Below, one piece after another: positions 25,214-32,110 of a stretch of 33,556 bases of DNA (positions are counted from its first letter, which is position 1; each line of letters begins with the position of its first letter). The position numbers and the translations under genes are program-made. Source of the DNA: Planctomycetota bacterium (GTDB lineage Bacteria; Planctomycetota; Planctomycetia; Gemmatales; Gemmataceae); NCBI GenBank assembly GCA_021781415.1, contig JAJXWW010000044.1:1-33556 (forward strand). The letters are read 5' to 3'. The notes beneath the pieces are model-generated. The model saw only the letters and a program-made list of their open reading frames with translations, searched no databases and was not told the DNA's origin.

Positions 25214-26089
25214 CTACGTTCGTTTGCCTTCACGTCGCGACTTCTTGCTCGATCTTTCCGCTGCTTTCGATTCCAGTGCGAGAATGCGAGCCTTCGCTTC
25301 CGCCAACGCGGCCTCGGCTTCCCGCCTCGCTTGCGCCTCGGCGTTGCGATCCGCTTCGGCTTCCCGCCGCGCTTGCGCCTCGGCGTCGCGTTGTTCCGTC
25401 GTGGTCAGCAGATCGCCAATCTCCTCGCCCGTCTCCGTGTCCCAACACACCACACGACCTTCACGCAGACCGACCAACAATCCCAACGAAGACAAACGCA
25501 AACGACCCTGGGCATCCCCACGCATCCGCACATAACCGCGACGGCCCCGTCGATAGCCCAACAAACGACGCGGACCACCCTCACGCTCCTGATCCACCAC
25601 CAAATACAACGGCACACCGGCCCGATAGTATTCATCGACCTTGGTCACGACATCGTTGTCGCGCGCCTGCTTGTCGTGCTTGTCCGGCGATACCACCTCC
25701 ACCGCCAATAACGCACGCGCGCGCTCCTTTACCACCGAGAACGATCCCCGGCCGCGCTTGACATCCTCCACGCCATCGAAAACACTCACGTCGGGAGAGT
25801 GGTCGCCCAAGCCCGGCACACCCCAACGAATCAGACAGTCGGAAAGCACGAGCGTCCGGGGACGTTTGGCAAGACGCATTTCCAGAACGCAGGCGAGATA
25901 GCGACGATCTCGCTCCTGTTGGGTGTTTTCAGGAATGTGATCGCCCTCCTGGGGATGTAGGACATCGTCGAGGCTGAGCGGTAGTTGCACCCAGCGTTTG
26001 CGGCCGTCGGCCCCGACTTGCGGCACATAACGCCAACCGAAGCGAAACGGATCGAGGTCGGGATCGGACTCAGAAACAAGACGCTTCAT
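25214..26089 (-). CDS. Uma2-family (DUF820) putative endonuclease, tandem copy 2
   Basis: The 291-residue protein shares residues 1 to about 245 with copy 1 without any difference, including D100, E131 and K150. Its C-terminal coiled coil is longer: the block AEAQARREAEA occurs twice in a row (after TTTEQRD and after DRN) before LAEAKARILALESKAAERSS and a Lys/Arg-rich end. ATG 26089 is chosen because the same leader and ribosome site precede both copies; the frame open further upstream (to 26167) lies outside the duplicated block. It is transcribed divergently from the sugar isomerase gene and precedes copy 1 by 56 bases. Confidence 0.85.
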   Translation of the reverse strand: MKRLVSESDPDLDPFRFGWRYVPQVGADGRKRWVQLPLSLDDVLHPQEGDHIPENTQQERDRRYLACVLEMRLAKRPRTLVLSDCLIRWGVPGLGDHSPDVSVFDGVEDVKRGRGSFSVVKERARALLAVEVVSPDKHDKQARDNDVVTKVDEYYRAGVPLYLVVDQEREGGPRRLLGYRRGRRGYVRMRGDAQGRLRLSSLGLLVGLREGRVVCWDTETGEEIGDLLTTTEQRDAEAQARREAEADRNAEAQARREAEAALAEAKARILALESKAAERSSKKSRREGKRT

Positions 26090-26109
26090 GGCATAACTCC
26101 CAGCGAATA
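25353..26109. repeat. 757-bp direct repeat, unit 2 (with 24421-25177)
   Basis: Second unit of the Uma2 tandem duplication. The right end at 26109 (gcgaata then diverging) matches 25177 in unit 1. Confidence 0.92.
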
Positions 26110-26311
26110 GAACGACAGCGCTACGCATATTGTACGCGATCGCGCGAAAGCAAGGAACGCAGTTCACCAGAGGATGTCAGCGCGTCGATGCTAACCGTTT
26201 GGGAAGGAAGCCGTAAAATAGTTGTCGAACGAGTTTCGGTTTCATCGCTCTCTCAAGCCCGCCGTTCGGACGGATTGGAGTCCATCGGCTTAAACTCTCA
26301 GGATAGGTTTT

Positions 26312-27136
26312 ATGCGTTACGCGATCTGCAATGAGACATTTGAAGGATGGGACCACGCGCGCGTTTGTCGCCGGGTTGCCGAGTTGGGTTATCGAGGACT
26401 GGAGATCGCGCCGTTCACCCTGGCGCGTTCCATTGAAGAAGTCTCCGCCGAGCGCCGTCGCGAGCTGCGCCGACAGGCCGAGGAACACGGTTTGACGATT
26501 CTCGGTTTGCATTGGCTCTTGGCCAAGACGGAGGGATTTCAGTTGACGGCGGCGGACGAGAGCGTTCGCATCAAGACCGCCGATTATCTCGCCGCCCTGG
26601 CGCGCTGCTGTGCCGACCTCGGCGGCGAGGTGTTGGTCTTCGGCTCCCCGGCCCAGCGGCGCAGTCCCCAAGGTGCGACGCGCGAAAGGGCCGTCGATTA
26701 TGCCGTCGATACGTTCCGCCGCGCTCAGCGCGCTTTTGCGGACAACGGCGTCAAACTCTGTTTAGAGCCGTTGGCCCCCGCCGAGGCGGATTTCATCAAC
26801 ACCTGCGACGACGCCGTCGAGATCCTCGATCGGCTGGCGCATCCCAATTTCCGGTTGCATCTCGATGTCAAAGCGATGTGTTCGGAGCCGACGCCGATTC
26901 CCGAATTGATTCGCCGTCACGCCGCCCGCATCGGACACTTCCACGCCAACGACGCCAATCGCCGCGGACCCGGTTTCGGCGACATCGACTTCGCGCCGAT
27001 CTTCCAGGCGTTGCGCGACACCGGTTATGCGGGTTGGGTTTCGGTTGAGGTGTTCGATTACACGCCCGATCCGGAAACGATCGCGCGCGAGAGTCTGCGT
27101 TACATGCGCGAATGCGAGACGATCACCAAGCCTTAA
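26312..27136 (+). CDS. Sugar phosphate isomerase/epimerase family protein (xylose isomerase-like TIM barrel)
   Basis: The 274-residue protein is an AP endonuclease 2/xylose-isomerase-like barrel. The opening YAICNETFEGWDHARVC and the YRGLEIAPFT strand are typical. Candidate metal ligands follow the usual Glu-Asp-His-Glu order: E in LCLEPLAP, D in LHLDVKAMC, H in GHFHANDAN and E in VSVEVFDY. No signal peptide is present, so it is cytoplasmic. Families of this fold include D-tagatose and psicose epimerases and inosose dehydratases; the substrate is open. AGGATAGG precedes ATG 26312. Its last 14 bases overlap the end of a small convergent gene. Confidence 0.85.
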   Translation: MRYAICNETFEGWDHARVCRRVAELGYRGLEIAPFTLARSIEEVSAERRRELRRQAEEHGLTILGLHWLLAKTEGFQLTAADESVRIKTADYLAALARCCADLGGEVLVFGSPAQRRSPQGATRERAVDYAVDTFRRAQRAFADNGVKLCLEPLAPAEADFINTCDDAVEILDRLAHPNFRLHLDVKAMCSEPTPIPELIRRHAARIGHFHANDANRRGPGFGDIDFAPIFQALRDTGYAGWVSVEVFDYTPDPETIARESLRYMRECETITKP

Positions 27137-27338
27137 TTAGCCCGGCGAGCCATTCGTAAATGAGCAGCCCCAGAAACGAGGTGATCCACAAAAACATCAC
27201 GATTTGCCAAAACCACGGCGCTCCCGACGCCGGGCGCGATGCGGGCGCGGTGGGATTCAACGGGCGAGCGGTATCCGTCGGCGACGATGCCTTTTCCAAT
27301 TGAACGGAATGGGCGCGGTGAGCAACGGATCGAGTCAT
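27123..27338 (-). CDS. Small membrane protein, unknown function
   Basis: The 71-residue product has a polar, Pro/Ala/Ser-rich N-terminal half and one C-terminal transmembrane helix (about 44-66, WQIVMFLWITSFLGLLIYEWL), as a tail-anchored protein. ATG 27338 is preceded by GGAGGG nine bases upstream, which supports a real gene. Its stop lies inside the last codons of the convergent isomerase gene. It follows rseP by 87 bases in the same direction, but a hairpin and a palindromic repeat sit between them, so co-transcription is uncertain. No family was recognised. Confidence 0.65.
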   Translation of the reverse strand: MTRSVAHRAHSVQLEKASSPTDTARPLNPTAPASRPASGAPWFWQIVMFLWITSFLGLLIYEWLAGLIKAW

Positions 27339-27352
27339 GGTGAGATCCCTCC

Positions 27353-27389
27353 GGTAGGGTGGGTCTTACCCTGCTCGACCCGCCCTACC
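27353..27389. repeat. GTAGGGTGGG palindromic repeat, short copy
   Basis: Arms ggtagggtgggtc (27353-27365) and gacccgccctacc (27377-27389) pair with one G-U. This is a shortened relative of the element at 17131-17202, located between rseP and the small membrane protein gene. Confidence 0.75.
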
Positions 27390-27408
27390 TATACTCATAC
27401 CCGATAAG

Positions 27409-27423
27409 CTCGCATCGTGCGAG
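27409..27423 (-). terminator. Hairpin directly behind rseP
   Basis: ctcgca (27409-27414) and tgcgag (27418-27423) form a perfect six-base stem with a three-base loop, two bases behind the rseP stop. There is no T-run. Confidence 0.35.
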
Positions 27424-27425
27424 GG

Positions 27426-30023
27426 TCAATTGCCGAACATTTTCAAGACGTAATTCTGAATGTCCTGATAGAACACGAATAACATGAGGAAACCTATCGT
27501 GGCCAAGCCGACGTAGGTGGCGACGGCCTTCACCTTCTCGGTCGGCGGTTGGCCGCGCAACTTCTCGTAAATCAGAAAGACCATATGCCCGCCGTCGAGT
27601 ATCGGGATTGGAAGGAAGTTGACGACGGCGAGGTTGATGCTGATGACGGCGAGAAACAGCAACAGTTCGTTGTAGCCGCTCTGCGCGTGGAGGAATCCCT
27701 GCACGCCGATGGCAATGGGACCGCCCGCGTTTTTGATCGACACCCGCCCCGTCGCCAAACTGCGGAGCTGCAAGTACATCAGCACGATCATATCCTTCGT
27801 CTCGCGCCCGCCCATAACCAGAGCCTCGCGGAGACTGTCGGCTTTCTGAAGCTTGTAATCCGGCATCAGCACCAAGCCGCGGGAGACCAACGGCCAAGTC
27901 GTGTCCTCCTGGGCGGTCAACTCGACGGGATCTTTCAACTCCCCCCCCGGACGGCCAACCTTGACTTGCATCTCCTTATAATCGACGATCTGCAAGTCGT
28001 CGAACGGCATGGCCCAACGGTCGTAGACCACGTTATCTTTTCGCTTCGATTCGAGGCTTCTCCAATCGTCCCATACAAGCTCCTTGCTGTATTCCGAGAA
28101 CTTGCGGAATCGATATTCCTTCAGGGTGTCGTCTTTCCGCAAGCCCGCCTTGGCGGCCGGCGAATCGGGTTTCACTTCGACGATCTGACTGAGTACCCAA
28201 TAGGCCACACCGAGTTGCGGAATGACGGTCGGCGAGGCGGGGCCGAACGCGCCTTCCATGTCGTTGTCCCAACTCTCGTCCCAATCCACCGGCTCGCATA
28301 CGATGTCTTTCGAGGCGCGTTCCCATTCGCGGCGCACCGTCAGAACGACCTTCTTCTTCCCCGGCGATCGGGACGCAGCGCGAGCCAATTCGAACGACAG
28401 CCTTTCGGGATCGAGTTCGGCCCAGGTTTGCAATTCCTTCCCTTTTTCGTCGGTGAGAACGACTTTGATTAACTCGTCGTCTTTCTGTATCCCGGCCTGG
28501 GCCGCAGACGATCCCTCGCGGATGCCAGCCACTTTGCCCATCTTCATTCGCAAACCGAACGTGTAGTGGTAGGCCGGCGGCACGAAAAGATTGACTCGTT
28601 CGCCGCCTTCCGGAGGATCTCGCAACTCGGTTTCGTTGGGATTATAGCGACGCACTTGGATTACCATCGGCAGATCGACGAATTGACGCAATCGATCTTG
28701 GAAGACAAACGGATCGCGTTGATCGCCGGTGGCATGACGGGGATCGCGCGGCAGTTCGCCAACCTTAAAGGGAGTGAAAGCGCGGGCGTCTTGCACCTCC
28801 GTGCAGCCGACGACAATATCGTTCCACTGGAAGCCTTCGAGCGGCACGTCGCGCTCGACGGGTTTAGCCGATCGATCCGCGCCCTTGGATACGACCTGGA
28901 CGACCATCTTTTTGCCCTTCAATGCGACGACTCGGCGGCTTAGTTCACGAAAGTCGAACCGAGTGAACTTGGCATTGTGATCGATGGGCTTGACGGATGC
29001 CGGATCTTCGGGGTCGGTGGTCGCCACGACGATTTCATCCGGGCCAACGGGGAGGGCACGAGCGGCGGCGGCTGGACTCCCTTTTACCGCGGGAAGGTAA
29101 TCGGCGGGCTTCTCCGGCTTGGGTCGAAGTCGCAGTTGAAGGGGAGGGGCCACGCCGACTACGGGGTTCTGGTCGTTGACATCCAGACGCGGGAGAAGAT
29201 CGACCGTTTTGGTCGCCGTCACTTCGCCGTTGGGACCGAACAATTTGAAGGTGAACGGCAGTTCCTCGCCCTTGCCGGAGAGAATAACCTTGCGCTGTAA
29301 ATTCTTGAAGGTCGGGTCGTGGATACCGTCGAGGTCGGTAATCAGGGCACCGCTGGGAATGCCCTTGGTCCACAGCGCGCCGCCGGCATCGACGTGTCCG
29401 ACGACGGCGGGTTTCTCAGGGATACCGCGATTGTAATAGACCACGATGAACAAAACGCAGCCGAGAATGACATTCATGATGACGCCGGCCGAGATAATGA
29501 GCATGCGCTGGCCGACCGTTTTGTTCTTGAACGAACGAGGATAGCTCTCATCCTCATCGTTCTCCAACCCCTCGCCGACCATGTTGACAAACCCGCCCAA
29601 GGGGAGTACGCCGATTTTGTACGTCGTTTCGCCGCGCTGATAGCTGCAACCGGGCAGCGCGGGGCCGAAACCGATGCTGAAGGTGTGAACGTGAACGTCG
29701 CACCATTTGGCGGCGAGGAAATGTCCGAGTTCGTGAATGAAAATGACGAAGCCGAGTCCAATCACGACCTTGGCCGCGGACCCCAAGCCTTCGAGACCGA
29801 GCTTGTACCAGATTAGCCCAACCAACGCGCCGATGATGACGAGGTAGACGGCATTGTTAACCAGCCATTCGGTAGGCGTAAGGGACGGAGCTTCCTCCGC
29901 GGGCGGAGAAGCGGCACTTTCGGCTCGACGATCCGAACCGTCCGGCTGCGAAGCCCGACCAGCGAGGGGCGTCGATGCGGGTGTTACTTTATCGTCGTGG
30001 TTCGCGTTGTGCGGTTGTTCCAA
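27426..30023 (-). CDS. rseP: RseP-type site-2 metalloprotease, enlarged
   Basis: This intramembrane zinc protease cleaves membrane-spanning regulators such as anti-sigma factors. The start is placed at TTG 30023 because AGGAGG (30031-30036) lies seven bases upstream, inside dxr; this gives 865 residues. A Pro/Ala-rich N-terminus is followed by a first helix (about 57-75), the metal site H97-E98-x-x-H101 in FIHELGHFLAAKW, and a third helix near 175-197. NFLPIPILDGGH with D810 supplies the third ligand. The central region (about 200-740) is far longer than the single or double PDZ of E. coli RseP (about 450 residues in total) and contains at least two PDZ-like segments (GKVAGIREGSSAAQAGIQ and VKPDSPAAKAGLRKDD). 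It overlaps dxr by 40 bases. Confidence 0.92.
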   Translation of the reverse strand: MEQPHNANHDDKVTPASTPLAGRASQPDGSDRRAESAASPPAEEAPSLTPTEWLVNNAVYLVIIGALVGLIWYKLGLEGLGSAAKVVIGLGFVIFIHELGHFLAAKWCDVHVHTFSIGFGPALPGCSYQRGETTYKIGVLPLGGFVNMVGEGLENDEDESYPRSFKNKTVGQRMLIISAGVIMNVILGCVLFIVVYYNRGIPEKPAVVGHVDAGGALWTKGIPSGALITDLDGIHDPTFKNLQRKVILSGKGEELPFTFKLFGPNGEVTATKTVDLLPRLDVNDQNPVVGVAPPLQLRLRPKPEKPADYLPAVKGSPAAAARALPVGPDEIVVATTDPEDPASVKPIDHNAKFTRFDFRELSRRVVALKGKKMVVQVVSKGADRSAKPVERDVPLEGFQWNDIVVGCTEVQDARAFTPFKVGELPRDPRHATGDQRDPFVFQDRLRQFVDLPMVIQVRRYNPNETELRDPPEGGERVNLFVPPAYHYTFGLRMKMGKVAGIREGSSAAQAGIQKDDELIKVVLTDEKGKELQTWAELDPERLSFELARAASRSPGKKKVVLTVRREWERASKDIVCEPVDWDESWDNDMEGAFGPASPTVIPQLGVAYWVLSQIVEVKPDSPAAKAGLRKDDTLKEYRFRKFSEYSKELVWDDWRSLESKRKDNVVYDRWAMPFDDLQIVDYKEMQVKVGRPGGELKDPVELTAQEDTTWPLVSRGLVLMPDYKLQKADSLREALVMGGRETKDMIVLMYLQLRSLATGRVSIKNAGGPIAIGVQGFLHAQSGYNELLLFLAVISINLAVVNFLPIPILDGGHMVFLIYEKLRGQPPTEKVKAVATYVGLATIGFLMLFVFYQDIQNYVLKMFGN

Positions 30024-31168
30024 CGGCCTACCTCCTGTCGCGCCCAACGATCGCTGTCGCTCAATTCCGCCAGCGTCGGCGTCGGGCTGTACTGATGATG
30101 GTCCAAAGCCGCGCGGCAAGCGCGGGTAATGTCGAGAAAATCGAGATCGCCTCGCAAGAAGCGTTCTACGGCCGCCTCGTTGGCGGCATTGAGGACCGCG
30201 CCGCAGGTTCCACCGCGCCGCGCCACCTCATATCCTAATTGTAGGGCCGGGAACGTCTCGTGGTCCGGTTGTTCGAAGTGCCACGCCGACAGTTCGCGCC
30301 AGTTCAGCCGCCGAGCCGGTCCCGCCACCCGTTCGGGATACGTCAGGGCATATTGAATCGGCAAGCGCATGTCCGGCGGCGACAACTGAGCCAACACCGA
30401 ACCGTCCTTGAATTCCACGAACGAATGGATGACCGATTCCGGGTGGACGATGACTTCGATGCGTTCGGGCGGCAGCGCGAACAGCCAGCGCGCTTCGATC
30501 ACTTCCAGCGCCTTGTTCATCAGCGTGGCCGAGTCGATGGTGATTTTCGGCCCCATGCGCCAGGTCGGATGATTCAGTGCTTCCTCGACGGTGACATCTT
30601 CCAACTCGGCCCGGCTGCGTCCGCGAAATGGCCCGCCGCTGCCGGTCAGCACGATGCGCTCGACCGCTTCGGGGGGACTGCCCTGCATCGCTTGGAAAAT
30701 GGCGCTGTGTTCGCTATCGACCGGCAGCAGCTTGCCACCGCGCCGCGCCGCCAGTTCGGTCACCAACGCGCCGGCGAGAACGAGCGTTTCCTTGTTGGCG
30801 ACGGCGACGGTCTTACCGGCCTCCAAGGCGGCCCAGGTTCCAAGCAACCCCGCCGCCCCGACGATGGCCGTCACCACGACATCGACTTCGCTATCCTGCA
30901 CCATCTCGGCCACGGCATCCGCGCCCGTCAACAATCGGCATCCATCCGGCAATTGAGACGCATCGAACCGCCGCGCCGCTTCCGGGTCGGTCAGCGCCAC
31001 CCAGCGCGGCCGATAGCGCCTCGCTTGCTGCAACAGTGTTTCGCCGCTGGAATGCGCGCTGAGACCGAGAACCTCCAGACGGTCGCCGAGATGGTCCACC
31101 ACATCGAGGCAATTGGTGCCGATCGAGCCGGTGGAGCCGAGGACGACCAATCGGCGGCGAGAGGACAT
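29984..31168 (-). CDS. dxr: 1-deoxy-D-xylulose 5-phosphate reductoisomerase
   Basis: Dxr makes 2-C-methyl-D-erythritol 4-phosphate with NADPH, the committed step of the non-mevalonate isoprenoid pathway. ATG 31168 gives 394 residues beginning MSSRRRLVVLGSTGSIG, which fits the family; GTG 31192 would add eight residues, and neither has a strong ribosome site. The NADPH loop GSTGSIG, VANKETLVLAG, metal and substrate motifs VDSEHSAIFQ and TGSGGPFRGR, HPTWRMGPKITIDSATLMNK and HPESVIHSF are all intact. Its 3' end contains the ribosome site and start of rseP, a dxr-rseP order seen in many bacteria; uppS and cdsA, common neighbours elsewhere, are not here. Confidence 0.95.
   Translation of the reverse strand: MSSRRRLVVLGSTGSIGTNCLDVVDHLGDRLEVLGLSAHSSGETLLQQARRYRPRWVALTDPEAARRFDASQLPDGCRLLTGADAVAEMVQDSEVDVVVTAIVGAAGLLGTWAALEAGKTVAVANKETLVLAGALVTELAARRGGKLLPVDSEHSAIFQAMQGSPPEAVERIVLTGSGGPFRGRSRAELEDVTVEEALNHPTWRMGPKITIDSATLMNKALEVIEARWLFALPPERIEVIVHPESVIHSFVEFKDGSVLAQLSPPDMRLPIQYALTYPERVAGPARRLNWRELSAWHFEQPDHETFPALQLGYEVARRGGTCGAVLNAANEAAVERFLRGDLDFLDITRACRAALDHHQYSPTPTLAELSDSDRWARQEVGRWNNRTTRTTTIK
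30031..30036 (-). promoter_or_regulatory. Ribosome binding site that decides the rseP TTG start
   Basis: AGGAGG on the minus strand within the last codons of dxr, seven bases before TTG 30023. No ATG or GTG start with a comparable site exists nearby in this frame. Confidence 0.8.
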
Positions 31169-31336
31169 GACGTGAGTGGCATCCGTGAACACGAAGCACC
31201 TGCTTGGCTAACCGCGAGGACAATCCATGACAGCCGACAATCCATTTGCAACGCATTGTAGTCCCCCACGAGAGAATCTCGCAAGGCGGAATCCGAAAAG
31301 CCCTCACCTCGCCCACCGAGCGTCTTCGGCTTCGCG

Positions 31337-31482
31337 TCAATCGGGTACCGATGCAGCCTCGCCGCCGGCGCGGCTGGCAAGCGCGGGAAGAATCGAGTTG
31401 GCCGAATAGTGTGCCGAGCCATCCATGTAGAGAAAGTTTGCGCCGCCGCCGGGGTGGTAGCTCCAGAAATGGAACATGCCGC
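31337..31482 (-). pseudogene. 3' remnant of a DUF1559 (H-X9-DG) gene
   Basis: The frame reads FHFWSYHPGGGANFLYMDG and continues to LASRAGGEAASVPD and a stop. DUF1559 proteins are pseudopilin-like exported proteins highly multiplied in planctomycetes, and end with an H-X9-DG motif and an RAGGE segment. Here the His-to-Asp spacing is ten residues because of one extra Gly. Only about 48 codons survive; the N-terminal pilin-like part is gone and the upstream junction is with transposase sequence, in a different frame. Confidence 0.75.
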
Positions 31483-31752
31483 CAGCCACAACCAACAACG
31501 CTTGCCCGCTTGACGCCAACTGGTCTCGTCGGCGTGCTTGACCTCGGCCTGACGCACGGCCTCAAGGGCCTCGGCATGGGCCGATGCCAACGCTTGGCTC
31601 GTTTGCTCTTCCAAGTGGCAGACGCTGCCCAGGGAAATGGGCACGTCGAAGACGGCTTGGGCGATTTCCTCGACGCCGCGTCGGCTGACGCGATGGCAGA
31701 CGACGAAGTACGACAGCGTCGCGGTCAGGCGTGGGCCGAAGCTGTGGCGACG
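31480..31752 (-). mobile_element. Remnant of an IS66-family transposase gene
   Basis: The minus strand translates without a stop as FGPRLTATLSYFVVCHRVS, then VFDVPISLGSVCHLEEQTSQ and VKHADETSWRQAGKRCWLWLA, a recognisable central part of IS66-type transposases (TnpC), including the DET segment of the catalytic domain. Both the N-terminal zinc-finger region and the C-terminal catalytic part are missing, and no terminal inverted repeats were found. The fragment cannot be functional. It abuts the DUF1559 remnant at about 31480. Confidence 0.8.
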
Positions 31753-31758
31753 GAATGA

Positions 31759-31893
31759 ACGGTTACGTTGTGCTTCCTCGCGCGCCCGAAGCGGGAGGCA
31801 AACACCATCGCCGACTTCTTCGCGCCGGATGCTCCGGCCAACCGACTAGACATCATCCGGAGCCTGGCCGAGGCGCGCAAGCGGGAGGTGTAG
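31759..31893 (+). pseudogene. Orphan C-terminal coding fragment, family not recognised
   Basis: Behind a TGA at 31756-31758 the plus strand reads RPKREANTIADFFAPDAP, then ANRLDIIRSLAEARKREV and a TAG at 31891-31893. The composition looks protein-like and has the feel of a genuine C-terminus, but there is no start codon or upstream coding continuation. It may be the end of a gene disrupted by the neighbouring transposon remnant. Confidence 0.3.
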
Positions 31894-31982
31894 CCTGGTT
31901 CAGCGGAAGGGGTGATAGGGCCGAACATTCCGCTCGTGCATTCGACGCGAACCCTTTTAGAACGATTCGATTTTGGAGCGTT

Positions 31983-32054
31983 GGTTAGCCGCGACGCGCC
32001 AGCGGAGCGTGTTCGGGTACGGAAACGCGCTCCGCTGGCGCGTCGCGGCTAACC
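31983..32054. repeat. Long perfect palindrome (27-base arms)
   Basis: Arms 31983-32009 (starting ggttagccgcgacgcgcc) and 32028-32054 are perfectly complementary around an 18-base loop. A related palindrome starts at 33501 and is cut by the window end. Placed behind the pyrC stop (32111), it may act as a transcript 3'-end hairpin, but its recurrence points to a dispersed REP/MITE-like family. Confidence 0.92.
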
Positions 32055-32067
32055 GTACGTCCTTACC

Positions 32068-32096
32068 CCTCTCCCCTGTATTCCGGCGAGAGGGAA
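32068..32096 (-). terminator. Hairpin behind pyrC
   Basis: ccctctc and gagaggg form a seven-base stem about 14 bases behind the pyrC stop codon, followed by the long palindrome. No T-run is present, so it is only a weak terminator candidate. Confidence 0.35.
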
Positions 32097-32110
32097 GTAA
32101 CGCTGTACGG

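Larger units (their letters stand above)
31193..32110. other. 918-base region of gene remnants and repeats
   Basis: No intact gene is seen between dxr and pyrC. The region holds a DUF1559 3' remnant (31337-31482), an IS66-type transposase remnant (31480-31752), an orphan C-terminal frame (31759-31893) and a long palindrome (31983-32054). Bases 31193-31336 should contain the dxr promoter, which could not be placed. Confidence 0.7.

Noticed and set aside
25214..26167. Longer start for Uma2 copy 2
   Set aside because: Both tandem copies share the same leader, ribosome site and ATG; the extra 26 residues lie mostly outside the duplicated block.
30260..31261. Plus-strand frame across dxr
   Set aside because: Antisense shadow of an intact Dxr gene.
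31480..31752. Functional IS66 insertion sequence
   Set aside because: Only the central part of the transposase remains and no terminal inverted repeats or accessory genes were seen.
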